Positions 22,978-30,939 of a DNA stretch of 64,000 nucleotides are shown here, piece by piece. The stretch is from Sinisalibacter aestuarii (GTDB lineage: Bacteria; Pseudomonadota; Alphaproteobacteria; Rhodobacterales; Rhodobacteraceae): contig NZ_BROH01000001.1 in assembly GCF_027923545.1 (NCBI RefSeq), positions 496,001 to 560,000 of the forward strand. Direction: 5' to 3'. The position numbers and the translations under genes were made by a program. The notes beneath the pieces are model-generated. The model had not been told where the DNA came from, ran no database searches, and saw only the letters and a program-made list of their open reading frames with translations. Every line of letters begins with the position of its first letter. The stretch's first letter is position 1.

Positions 22978-23655
22978 CTACGCCCCGAGGAAACCGGCCA
23001 GAAGCTCCGCAACCTCGTCGGGTTGTTCGACGGGCGCGAAGTGGCCGGCATTCTCAATCACCTCCAGCCGTGCGTTCGGCAGAAGGGTCAGCATTTCTTC
23101 ATGTTGTGCAACCGGGCTCCACTGGTCCTGCCGTCCGACGACGAGCAGGGTGGGGCAGGTGATCGCCGAAAGGTAGCTCGCAGCATCGGGCCGGTTCACC
23201 AGCGCTTTGATCTGACGGGCGTGCAGATCGGCATCCTTGCGCAGCACCATGTCGGTCAGCCCGCGCATCAGCGCTTCGTTCTGCTGGTTCGGCTCATGCA
23301 CCATCGGCGGCAGCCAGCGCACGGCGAGCGCCTCCATCCCGTTGTCATAGGCAAACTGCACGATCTCGTCGCGCTTGGCGGTTTCGCCCTCTTTCAGCGG
23401 GTGGATGCCGGTATCGAGCAGCGCCAGCCGTTCGATCCGCTCCGGCGCCAGATGCGCCATTTCCATCGCCACCCGCGCGCCCATCGAATGCCCGGCGACG
23501 CGCAGCTTGCCGGGATGAGCATCGAGGCAATCCTGCGCCATTTCGGTGATACTGTCCTGCGTCGAGAGGTCGGCCACCGCCGCATCCAGTTGCGCCAGCA
23601 CCGGCTCCCAGACGAAGCTGTCGCAGAGCAGGCCGGGGATGAGCAGCACATTCAT
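22978..23655 (-). CDS. Alpha/beta hydrolase in the O-demethylase operon
   Basis: A 225-residue serine hydrolase with the nucleophile elbow AGHSMGAR (Ser near residue 57), a strand ending GRQDQWSP holding the acid, and NAGHFAPVEQP with the catalytic His. The N-terminus LLIPGLLCDSFVWEP forms the oxyanion loop. It is a likely esterase or C-C hydrolase in the catabolic pathway. It starts 4 nt after the dctM stop and precedes the YciI gene by 6 nt. Confidence 0.85.
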   Translation of the reverse strand: MNVLLIPGLLCDSFVWEPVLAQLDAAVADLSTQDSITEMAQDCLDAHPGKLRVAGHSMGARVAMEMAHLAPERIERLALLDTGIHPLKEGETAKRDEIVQFAYDNGMEALAVRWLPPMVHEPNQQNEALMRGLTDMVLRKDADLHARQIKALVNRPDAASYLSAITCPTLLVVGRQDQWSPVAQHEEMLTLLPNARLEVIENAGHFAPVEQPDEVAELLAGFLGA

Positions 23656-23659
23656 GGCG

Positions 23660-24964
23660 CTATCCGATCATCGTATTGGGCAGGAGCAGCGAGATCTGCG
23701 GGAACAGCACCAGCACGATCAGCGTGATCAGCATGGCGATCCAGAACGGCACCACCCCCCAGAAGATCCGCGACAGCGGCACGCCGGGGGCGACCGATTT
23801 GACGATGAACACGTTCAGCCCGACAGGCGGCGAGATCAGGCCCATTTCCAGCGTCAGCACCACCAGCACGCCAAACCAGATCGGGTCGATCCCGAGCTGC
23901 TGCACCACCGGAAAGAAGATCGGCATCGACAGCACCATCATCGCAAACCCTTCGAGGAACAGCCCGAGGATCAGATAGATCGCCAGCATGATCGCCAGCA
24001 CGCCCAGCGTGGGGACGGCCAGCGTTTCGAGGAAGCCGCCGAGCGCCTGCGGGATATGCGAGAGCGCGAGGAAGGTCTTGATCATGTAGGCCGAGATCAG
24101 GATCAGCATCACCGTGGCGGTGGTGACGACCGAGTCTTTCGCGGCCTTCCAGAGCATGGCAAAGCTGAGCCGGCGCATCGCCGCGCCGAACAGGATCACC
24201 AGCCCGGCGCCAACCGCCGCCGCCTCGACCGGCGAGAAGAAGCCACCGTAGATGCCGCCGATGGTGAGCAGGATCACCAGGAGGATCGGCATCGCGCCGA
24301 CCATCGCCCGGCCCTTTTCCGACATCGTGGTTTTCGGCCCGGCAGGGCCATAGGCGGGCTTCCACCAGGTCAGGATCGTGATGGTCAGGATGAACATGCC
24401 GAGCAGCAACAGGCCCGGCAACACCCCGGCCAGGAACAGCCGGCCAATCGATTCCTGCGTCAAGAGCGCGTAGATCACGAAGCCGGTCGAGGGCGGGATC
24501 AGGATGCCGAGCGTGCCGCCGGCGGCGACCACGCCGGTGGAGAGGCGGTTGTCATAGGCGAAGCGGTCCATCTCGGCGAGCGAGACGCGGCCAATGGTAA
24601 GCGCCGAGGCCACCGACGAGCCCGAGAGCGCGGCAAACCCGCCGCAGGCGATCACGGTCGACGAGGCCAGCCCGCCCCGGATTGAGCCGATCGTGGCATA
24701 GGCGGCATCGTAGAGCTTGCGGCTCATCCCGGTCTCGGTGGCGACATTGCCCATCAGGATGAACAGCGGCACGACGACCAGTTCGGCGGAGGAGGCCAGC
24801 GAGAAGGAATCCGAGGCAAGCTGGCTCAGCGCGGCGGCGGGCGAGTTGAGGATCCAGTTGCCGACGAAGCCGACGGCGAACATGGCGAAGGCCACGGGCA
24901 CGCGCAGCCCAAGCAGCACGAACAGAATGGCCATCCCGACGAGGCCGATGACTTCCTGGCTCAT
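23660..24964 (-). CDS. dctM: TRAP transporter large permease, second system
   Basis: A 434-residue polytopic permease with DctM signatures: FAALSGSSVASALTIG, GGTLGILIPPSTGFVIYALL and the C-terminal MGLISPPVGLNVFIV. It overlaps dctQ by 4 bp (ATGA) and is followed by the hydrolase gene after 4 nt, tying transport to catabolism on one transcript. It is clearly related to, but distinct from, the first dctM at 14.9 kb. Confidence 0.92.
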   Translation of the reverse strand: MSQEVIGLVGMAILFVLLGLRVPVAFAMFAVGFVGNWILNSPAAALSQLASDSFSLASSAELVVVPLFILMGNVATETGMSRKLYDAAYATIGSIRGGLASSTVIACGGFAALSGSSVASALTIGRVSLAEMDRFAYDNRLSTGVVAAGGTLGILIPPSTGFVIYALLTQESIGRLFLAGVLPGLLLLGMFILTITILTWWKPAYGPAGPKTTMSEKGRAMVGAMPILLVILLTIGGIYGGFFSPVEAAAVGAGLVILFGAAMRRLSFAMLWKAAKDSVVTTATVMLILISAYMIKTFLALSHIPQALGGFLETLAVPTLGVLAIMLAIYLILGLFLEGFAMMVLSMPIFFPVVQQLGIDPIWFGVLVVLTLEMGLISPPVGLNVFIVKSVAPGVPLSRIFWGVVPFWIAMLITLIVLVLFPQISLLLPNTMIG

Positions 24965-25470
24965 GCCTTCTCCTTATAGCCGTGATGCGGCAGCGGGCTC
25001 AGGAACAGGCTGATCGCGCGCAGGATCATGCCAAGCGCGGTGATGAGCGCGGCGGCGATGATGAAATACTGGAAGTAGACTTTCGGCAGCCCGATGATGT
25101 TGGTCGCAAGGTTCAGCATCTTCGACAGCCCGGCACTGTCCCATGTGGTCCAGGCCAGCCCGAGGAAGATCACGGCCCCGAGCAGGGCGGAGATCACATC
25201 ACCGGTGCGCACCATCCAGCCGGGCATCGAGTTTTCGAACAGATCGACCGAGATATGGCCGCCCACCTTGTCGCACATCGCCATCGCGCCGAACACCAGC
25301 ACGACCATCGCCATCTGGCTGATATCCTGTGCGCCGGTGAGCGGGTGGCCGAAGAACCGGCCGACCACGTCGACCAGAATGACGACCACTTCGGTCAGCA
25401 GCCCGATGGTGCCGATCAGGGCAGACAGGCGCGTTAGCCCGTCTGCCCATTTTTGCACAATGCCAAGCAC
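24961..25470 (-). CDS. dctQ: TRAP transporter small permease, second system
   Basis: A 169-residue four-helix membrane protein. The frame begins at a GTG (25470) immediately after the dctP stop. A later GTG four codons on is an alternative. Mid-protein motif ADKxGGHISVDLFE-like sequence (CDKVGGHISVDLF) is a DctQ feature. It ends in overlap with dctM. Confidence 0.88.
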   Translation of the reverse strand: MLGIVQKWADGLTRLSALIGTIGLLTEVVVILVDVVGRFFGHPLTGAQDISQMAMVVLVFGAMAMCDKVGGHISVDLFENSMPGWMVRTGDVISALLGAVIFLGLAWTTWDSAGLSKMLNLATNIIGLPKVYFQYFIIAAALITALGMILRAISLFLSPLPHHGYKEKA

Positions 25471-26457
25471 TTACATGCCCTGCATGGTCTTGAGAACGTC
25501 CTCGTAGCCGCCGCCGGAGACGATCTCGTCGGTCACCGGGTGGGTGATGGCCTCGAACGCGGCGCGCTCATCGGCGCTGAGGCTGTAGACGGTGTTGTCG
25601 CCGGTGGCGCTGATTTCGTCGATCACCTGCTGGGCGCGGGCGTTCCAGCCGTCTTCAGCCGACTGCGAGAGCGCACGGCCGGCGATGGAGTCGATCGCGG
25701 CGCGTTCGGCTTCCGGCAGGCTGTCATACTTGGCCTGGTTCATCACCACGTAGAACGAGATGTGGCCGAGCGGTGCGTTCAGCGTGTAGCTGTTGGCAAC
25801 CTCGTCGAGCTTGAAGTCGCCGATCGCCGAGGCGCCGGTGATGACGCCGTCGATCAGGCCGGTTTGCAGCGAGTTGTAGATCTCGCCCGCCGGCATCTGC
25901 ACCGGGGTGGCGCCGAGCGCTTCGACGGTGGCGGCAGCAGCCGAGCCCGACACGCGGATCTTCAGGCCCTGCAGATCGTCCGGCGTGCGCACGTCGATGT
26001 CTTTCATGATGAAGACGTTGGGCTCGGAGAGCCACAGCGCGAGCGGCACGGTGCCGGGGAATTCTTCGGCCAGCAGTCCGGCATCGTAGGCATTCCAGAT
26101 CAGGTCATAGCCGGTCATGCCCTCGGGCAGCGCGCCCGGCAGTTCCGAGACCATGGTTTTGGGGAATTGCGACGAGGTGTAGCCTTGCAGGCCCCACACG
26201 ATGTCGGCCACGCCCTGAACGACGCGGACATATTGCTCAAGCGGGCCGGCGCCAAGCTCGCCACCCGGATAGACCTCGATCTCAAGGCCCGAACCTTCGA
26301 CGGCGGCTTGCAGCGGCTCGATTGTCGATTTGGTCAGCGTATGCGCGGGCGGCACCCAATGCGCGAATTTGATGGTTTCGGCGCCGGCCGGCAGAGCGGC
26401 GGCGGCGGCAAGCGCGACGGCAGCAGCGGCCGAGCGCAAAAAGCGTGCGTGTTTCAT
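25471..26457 (-). CDS. dctP: TRAP transporter solute-binding protein, second system
   Basis: A 328-residue periplasmic receptor with a clear signal peptide (Ala-rich core ending at PAGAET, near residue 25). It has the DctP GGELGAGPLEQYVRVVQG and LQGLKIRVSGS motifs, with the Arg likely salt-bridging a carboxylate. ATG at 26457 has GGGAGG upstream, and the longer start is rejected. It is the first gene of an operon that runs through dctQ, dctM, hydrolase, yciI, demethylase copy 1 and metF, so its ligand is probably the pathway substrate. Confidence 0.9.
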   Translation of the reverse strand: MKHARFLRSAAAAVALAAAAALPAGAETIKFAHWVPPAHTLTKSTIEPLQAAVEGSGLEIEVYPGGELGAGPLEQYVRVVQGVADIVWGLQGYTSSQFPKTMVSELPGALPEGMTGYDLIWNAYDAGLLAEEFPGTVPLALWLSEPNVFIMKDIDVRTPDDLQGLKIRVSGSAAAATVEALGATPVQMPAGEIYNSLQTGLIDGVITGASAIGDFKLDEVANSYTLNAPLGHISFYVVMNQAKYDSLPEAERAAIDSIAGRALSQSAEDGWNARAQQVIDEISATGDNTVYSLSADERAAFEAITHPVTDEIVSGGGYEDVLKTMQGM

Positions 26458-26638
26458 GGTATTCCTCCCAGTCTGTTTCGAACCGGCCTGCGGGTGAGCG
26501 GGTCGGGTGGTTCCGACTCTATTGCGCACAGCTGACCGGCCTTATCACATTTGCGCCAATTGGTATAAGTTTGAGCTATAGGTATCGGGCGGCTCGCGGC
26601 GCGGCTTCGGCTGCCCGATTCCCATTAAGTGTAGGGTA

Positions 26639-26669
26639 AATGCGGCGAAAAGTATCTCTTCGCCGCATT
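26639..26669 (-). terminator. Hairpin terminator after second LigM-type gene
   Basis: A perfect 11-bp stem AATGCGGCGAA/TTCGCCGCATT with a 9-nt loop starts 13 nt past the stop at 26683 on the minus strand. It separates this gene from the dctP operon downstream. Confidence 0.7.
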
Positions 26670-26682
26670 CGGTTTTCCCAGA

Positions 26683-28092
26683 TTATTTGCCCTTGGTGCG
26701 CCAGCTGTCGGCGTAGTTGGTGCGGGCTTCGGCGGCATAAGGCGTCGGCGAAACGCGCACGCGGATCGTCGTCTGTTTATGCGGCTCGACCGAGGTCTTC
26801 GCCGAGCCGCCATCGGGCTCGCCCCAGACCATTTCGAGCACGTCGCCCACTTCCACACTGTCGTCGACCACGCCGAGCGAGAGCATGCAGCGCTCGTTGA
26901 ACGAGTAGCCGTTGAACATCGACATCCCGACCATCTTGTCGCCATGCATGACCATGTCGGCGGTCGAGGAGGCGTAGTTCGGCTGCGGGAAGTCGATCCA
27001 CTTGTAGTTTTCTTCGCCCGGCGCGAAGGACGAGGCGATAACCTTCATCACGTCCTCGGCATTCCACTCGAAGGTCACCTTCTTGCGGTTCTTGCCGTCC
27101 TTCAGCCTGGTCAGGGCATCCTTGCCGATGAAGTCGTCCTTCTTCCAGCCGATATAGAAGCCGTAGCCCAGCTCGAACGGGTTCACGTAGTAGTCTTCGA
27201 TATTGTCGGAGACGAAGCTGCCGCCAATCGAGCCCGCCGCCTCGTAGGAGGCTTCGGTGAGGAACTCGCGGTATTCCTTCATCATGCCGTCGCCGGTGTA
27301 GATGCCGGGCAGCGGCGAGGGAATCCAGCCGGACTCGAGCGTGTTGGTCGAATAGGCGCGCGAGCCCACCAGGTGCATGTCGACGCCCACGTCGCGGGCG
27401 GCCTGCTGGATGGTGGTCTGGATGTAGTGCTTGTCGGCATAGGGGCCCCAGAGCTCGAGGCCCGGCGCGCCGGCCATGCCGTGGCGCAGCACCTTCACGC
27501 GGCGGGTGCCGACGTTGATCTCGGCGACGTGGAAGAATTTCACGTCCGGCACCGGGCCGCCATTGATCTTTTCAAAGATCTTGTCGGCGTCGGGGCCCTG
27601 GATCTGGAAGCGGTAATGGGTGCGGTAGATCGCCTTGCCGTCAGGGCGCGAATCCGAGCGCGGATCGTGGCTGACCTTCACGTTCCACTTGCCGATGGCG
27701 GCCTGGAACAGAATCCAGTTCGAGGTCGGCGCGCGGCCGACGGTCAGGAATTTGTTCGGCTCGAGACGGAAGATGATGTGGTCGCCGATCACGTGGCCGG
27801 CCGGGGTGACCGGCACGAAGTGCTTGGCGCGGTCGGTGCCGAAATTCGAGAAATCGTTGATCCCGACATGCGACAGGAACGCCTCGGCGTCGGGGCCTTC
27901 GACGGTGACCTCGTCCATGTGGTGGGTCTGGTCGTAGAGCACGACCGAATTGCGCCAGGCCGCCTGTTCCGAGCGCCAGTTGGTGAACTCGGGCGCGACG
28001 ACCGGGTAGACATACATGCCGATCTTCGAGTTGCGAAGCGTTTCGACGATGTTGCCGGATTGTTTGATGATGTCTTCAAGGCTGGACGCCAT
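26683..28092 (-). CDS. LigM/DesA-type tetrahydrofolate-dependent O-demethylase, copy 2
   Basis: A 469-residue relative of copy 1 and of LigM (471 aa)/DesA. Start ATG at 28092 has GGGAGGAAG just upstream, while an ATG 18 nt further up lacks this spacing. Landmarks: GMYVYPVVAPEFTNW (25-39), DQTHHMD (54-60), GRAPTSNW (119-126), HGMAGAPGLELWGP (204-217), VGSRAYSTNTLESGW (242-256). By analogy with LigM the Tyr247 and Arg120 are candidate catalytic and carboxylate-binding residues. It has its own promoter with a TGTATACA site 23 nt above the start, and ends in a terminator, so it is regulated separately from copy 1. Confidence 0.82.
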   Translation of the reverse strand: MASSLEDIIKQSGNIVETLRNSKIGMYVYPVVAPEFTNWRSEQAAWRNSVVLYDQTHHMDEVTVEGPDAEAFLSHVGINDFSNFGTDRAKHFVPVTPAGHVIGDHIIFRLEPNKFLTVGRAPTSNWILFQAAIGKWNVKVSHDPRSDSRPDGKAIYRTHYRFQIQGPDADKIFEKINGGPVPDVKFFHVAEINVGTRRVKVLRHGMAGAPGLELWGPYADKHYIQTTIQQAARDVGVDMHLVGSRAYSTNTLESGWIPSPLPGIYTGDGMMKEYREFLTEASYEAAGSIGGSFVSDNIEDYYVNPFELGYGFYIGWKKDDFIGKDALTRLKDGKNRKKVTFEWNAEDVMKVIASSFAPGEENYKWIDFPQPNYASSTADMVMHGDKMVGMSMFNGYSFNERCMLSLGVVDDSVEVGDVLEMVWGEPDGGSAKTSVEPHKQTTIRVRVSPTPYAAEARTNYADSWRTKGK

Positions 28093-28114
28093 ATCTTCCT
28101 CCCGTGGCATACTA

Positions 28115-28122
28115 TGTATACA
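28115..28122. promoter_or_regulatory. TGTATACA operator candidate at second LigM-type promoter
   Basis: The palindromic octamer TGTATACA followed by T lies 23 nt before the demethylase ATG. The same 9-mer occurs twice at the GntR promoter. Candidate binding site for that regulator. Confidence 0.55.
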
Positions 28123-28187
28123 TTTGTGTTCCCGGACGGCCTCAGTTTCAAGGAAAATCGAAGGGCCGGCGAAAATCAGCCAAATTA

Positions 28188-28195
28188 TGTATGCA
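28188..28195. promoter_or_regulatory. Near-copy TGTATGCA close to GntR 3' end
   Basis: One mismatch to TGTATACA, in an ATGTATGCAT context, upstream of the second LigM-type gene and just beyond the gntR stop. May be an auxiliary operator. Confidence 0.35.
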
Positions 28196-28206
28196 TGGCA
28201 AGGGGA

Positions 28207-28938
28207 TCAGTCGACGATCAGCGCCATTCCGGGCAGGGGCTGGCCCGAATCACTGCCGTTTCGGTTGGTTTCGAGGTTCTCGCGCGCGATCCGGGCGTGC
28301 TCGCGCGCGAGCGCCTCGGCGCGGGCGCCTTCGCGGGATTCGATGGCGTCGACGATGGCGCGGTGCTGCGTCTGGGCCATCACCAGCGTGCGATGCGTGG
28401 CCGCGCTGGTGGCATGGCCGAGCACGAATGCGGAGGGCGAGGCGAAGGGCAGAGATTTCACGCGGGCGATTTCACGCTGGATGATCGGGCTGCCGCACAG
28501 ATCGGCCAGCAGGTTGTGAAACGTGGCGTTGAGTTCGCTGTACCGGTCGAAGTCGACAGGCGAGTCGATGGCGCCGAAGCAGGTGTCGATCTGGGCGACG
28601 ATTCCCCTTATTTTCCTGATTTCATCCGCCGAAACGCCCCGCTCGGCCGCGATCCGGGCGGCGGTGCCTTCGAGCACGCCGCGCAGCTCGATGGCGTCGA
28701 TCACGTCGCGGTAGGTGAACGACCGCACGACAAAGCCGCCACCCCGGGCGCGCTCCAGCAGCCCCTCTTCGGCGAGGCGCGACATGGCTTCACGCACCGG
28801 CGTGCGGGAAATGTCGAGCTCCTCGGCCAGCGCGACCTCGTAAAGCCGCGTGCCGCCGGGCAACGCGCCGCCGACGATGCGCTGGCGCAGCTCGTAAGTG
28901 GCGCGCTTGGTATGGGTACTGCCTTTGGATTCGGCCAT
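28207..28938 (-). CDS. GntR-family (FCD domain) regulator of the O-demethylase block
   Basis: A 243-residue regulator: N-terminal winged helix (RATYELRQRIVGGALPGGTRLYE, then LDISRTPVREAMSRLAEEGLL) and a C-terminal FCD ligand domain with His residues in NATFHNLL and TQHRAIVDAI that usually bind a metal. ATG at 28938 follows GGGGAG; an upstream in-frame ATG is less favoured. VanR of Caulobacter, a vanillate sensor, belongs to this subfamily. Two TGTATACA sites at its own promoter suggest autoregulation. Confidence 0.88.
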   Translation of the reverse strand: MAESKGSTHTKRATYELRQRIVGGALPGGTRLYEVALAEELDISRTPVREAMSRLAEEGLLERARGGGFVVRSFTYRDVIDAIELRGVLEGTAARIAAERGVSADEIRKIRGIVAQIDTCFGAIDSPVDFDRYSELNATFHNLLADLCGSPIIQREIARVKSLPFASPSAFVLGHATSAATHRTLVMAQTQHRAIVDAIESREGARAEALAREHARIARENLETNRNGSDSGQPLPGMALIVD

Positions 28939-28950
28939 GTGAACTCCCCG

Positions 28951-28972
28951 TGTATACATCACAATGTATACA
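28951..28972. promoter_or_regulatory. Tandem TGTATACA sites at gntR promoter
   Basis: TGTATACA at 28951-28958 and 28965-28972, each followed by T, spaced 14 nt start to start. They lie 13-34 nt above the gntR ATG, ideal for autorepression. Confidence 0.6.
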
Positions 28973-29049
28973 TTGAGTGACCGATCAGGGAAGAGGCTGT
29001 CGCTTGACCGGCCCGGGGGCCGGTCCTAGCCTTCATGCCGGAGGCGCGC

Positions 29050-29388
29050 ATGAACGGCGGAACCCAGGGCGAAGTGGCCGCGATCAAGGCGCGGCTGGCG
29101 GACGAGATCGCGCGGTTCGATCCCGAGCGGCACGGTCATGGCATTGCCAGCTGGAACCGGGCGATCCTTGCCGATTTCGAGGCCGCGCTGATCGAGCCGG
29201 AAGAGACCGAGGTGCATCTGCCGGGCGGGGTGAGCGATTGGGCCTGGGCCGTCACCCGGCACAAGGGCCCATACCGGGTGCTCTGGCTGCCCTGGGCGAA
29301 TGCCTTTTCGCTTGCGGTGGAAAGTCGCTTTGGCCCGGTCGATATTCAGGTGCATGGTGATGCCATCGGATGTTTTTCATCGGTTTAG
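29050..29388 (+). CDS. Small hypothetical protein
   Basis: A 112-residue soluble protein that I do not recognise. ATG at 29050 has GGAGG at 6 nt and is preferred over ATG at 29035. The centre reads VHLPGGVSDWAWAVTRHKGPYRVLWLPWANAF, rich in Trp, with no catalytic motif visible. It is divergent from gntR, and a small membrane protein gene follows 3 nt later, so the two may be one transcript. Confidence 0.65.
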   Translation: MNGGTQGEVAAIKARLADEIARFDPERHGHGIASWNRAILADFEAALIEPEETEVHLPGGVSDWAWAVTRHKGPYRVLWLPWANAFSLAVESRFGPVDIQVHGDAIGCFSSV

Positions 29389-29391
29389 GCG

Positions 29392-29640
29392 ATGAGCGGG
29401 TCAGATAAACGGCATCTTCTCAGAGCGTTCGGGTTTCGGGCCGGGTATCTGCTGCTGGCCTGGGCGCTGTGCCTCGCCATCGTGGGTTTCGGGCCGGGTG
29501 GCGGGATGTTTGCCGCTCTCGTGACGGTCCTGGCCTGGCTCATCCCCGTTTCGGCGCCGGTGCTGCTGTGGCTCGATTGGCGGTGGCTCAAGGCGCATGG
29601 GCGCGAGGTAAACCGTTTCGGCCTTCGGCGCCGGGGCTAG
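29392..29640 (+). CDS. Small membrane protein, two predicted helices
   Basis: An 82-residue protein with two hydrophobic segments (about residues 17-34 and 40-62) and basic ends. It begins 3 nt after the preceding hypothetical gene and overlaps the end of the convergent AEC permease gene by 4 bp. Function unknown. Confidence 0.6.
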   Translation: MSGSDKRHLLRAFGFRAGYLLLAWALCLAIVGFGPGGGMFAALVTVLAWLIPVSAPVLLWLDWRWLKAHGREVNRFGLRRRG

Positions 29641-30518
29641 ATCAGGAAGGCGAGCGTGATCGGGATGGCGAGGACAGCGGTGAGCGTCGAGGTCACGACC
29701 AGCCCCGCCACGGCATCGGAATCCGCGCCGTATTTCTCCGCCAGCATGTAGGAGGTGACGGCCACCGGGGTCGAAACCTGCATCACCAGCACGGCGAAGG
29801 GGACGGGTCCGAGGCCGAAGGCGCGGCCAACGGCCCAGCCGAGCGCAACCGTTGCCACCACCTTGACCAGCGAAATTGCAAATGCGCGGCCCAGCCCCCT
29901 CGGATGCAGGCGGGCCACCGCCACGCCGAGCGTGATGAGCATGAGCGGGATCGCGAGCTGCCCGACAAGATCGAGCGTGTTGGTCAGAAAGCGCGGCGTG
30001 TGCCAGCCCTGCCAGAGAAACAGCGCACCAAGCAGCGTGGCCCAGACCAGCGGCTCCTTCAGCGCTTTCATCGGCGAGCCGCCGCCCGCAACGATCCACA
30101 CCCCGAAGGTGAAGGACCACACCGCCATGACGGCAAAGACGACCACGGCATAGCCCAGCCCCGCCTCGCCAAAGGCAAACAGCGCCAGCGGCAGGCCGAG
30201 ATTGCCGGTATTGCCGAAGATGAGCGGCGCGAGATAGGTGCGCAGATCCAGCCCGGCGAGCCTTGCGCCCAGATAGGCCACGAGCGTGATCGCGCCATAG
30301 GCCGCGATCGCAGCAAGCGAAAGCGTGGTCAGCGCCGCGGGCGCGATCTCGGTTTTCATCAGAGCGGTGAAGATCAGCGCGGGAACGGACAGCGTCATCG
30401 CCAGCTTGGTGACGAATTCGATTCGGTATTCGAAGCCCAGCCGGACCCAGAGGAAGCCGATCAGCGCCAGCAGGAAGACCGGCGCGACGATTTCGAGCAC
30501 TGTCAGGACAAGGTTCAC
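29637..30518 (-). CDS. AEC-family permease
   Basis: A 293-residue polytopic membrane protein of the auxin efflux carrier superfamily, with about ten helices and the GNTGNLGLPLALFAFG segment typical of the family's discontinuous helix. The GTG start at 30518 (AGGAAA upstream) replaces a longer frame without coding character. Bacterial members export or import organic acids such as malonate or malate; the substrate here is unknown. Confidence 0.85.
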   Translation of the reverse strand: MNLVLTVLEIVAPVFLLALIGFLWVRLGFEYRIEFVTKLAMTLSVPALIFTALMKTEIAPAALTTLSLAAIAAYGAITLVAYLGARLAGLDLRTYLAPLIFGNTGNLGLPLALFAFGEAGLGYAVVVFAVMAVWSFTFGVWIVAGGGSPMKALKEPLVWATLLGALFLWQGWHTPRFLTNTLDLVGQLAIPLMLITLGVAVARLHPRGLGRAFAISLVKVVATVALGWAVGRAFGLGPVPFAVLVMQVSTPVAVTSYMLAEKYGADSDAVAGLVVTSTLTAVLAIPITLAFLI

Positions 30519-30601
30519 AGTCTGTTTCCTATAATTTCGAGCGGCTTGCATGGACAAGCGCGGGTGCGAGGCACTACTACTGGGGCGGGAGCTGTTGGAC
30601 C

Positions 30602-30928
30602 ATGCTGAAGTCGCGTGCCAAATATCATCTTGGGCAAGTTGTGCGCCATCGCAAACATCCCTTCCGGGGTGTGATCTTTGACGTGGACGCAATGTTTTCC
30701 AATACCGAGGAATGGTATCAGGCCATTCCCGAAGACAGCCGGCCGTCGAAAGACCAGCCGTTTTACCATCTGCTCGCGGAAAACGATCAGAGCTACTACG
30801 TGGCTTACGTGTCGGAGCAGAACCTCGTGGCAGACTATTCCGGCGAGCCGGTGAGCCACCCCGACGTGGACGAGCTGTTTGGCGAGTTCGAAGACGGGCA
30901 CTATCCGCTGCATTTCCAACTCAACTGA
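30602..30928 (+). CDS. hspQ: Heat shock protein HspQ
   Basis: A 108-residue cytoplasmic protein matching HspQ, a hemimethylated-DNA-binding-type (YccV-like) small protein that acts as a Lon protease specificity factor. Signatures: KYHLGQVVRHRxxPFRGVIFDVD at the start and EWYQAIPEDSRPSKDQPFYHLL, then YVAYVSEQNL. A putative promoter lies in the 83-nt gap to the AEC gene start. It converges on the gamma-glutamyltransferase-like gene 11 nt away. Confidence 0.93.
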   Translation: MLKSRAKYHLGQVVRHRKHPFRGVIFDVDAMFSNTEEWYQAIPEDSRPSKDQPFYHLLAENDQSYYVAYVSEQNLVADYSGEPVSHPDVDELFGEFEDGHYPLHFQLN

Positions 30929-30939
30929 GCCGCCCCCCG

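Noticed and set aside
21139-23727. 862-residue plus-strand frame over metF, demethylase and hydrolase genes
   Set aside because: Antisense to three genes with recognised motifs.
26779-28980. 733-residue plus-strand frame over second demethylase and gntR
   Set aside because: Antisense shadow with no domain.
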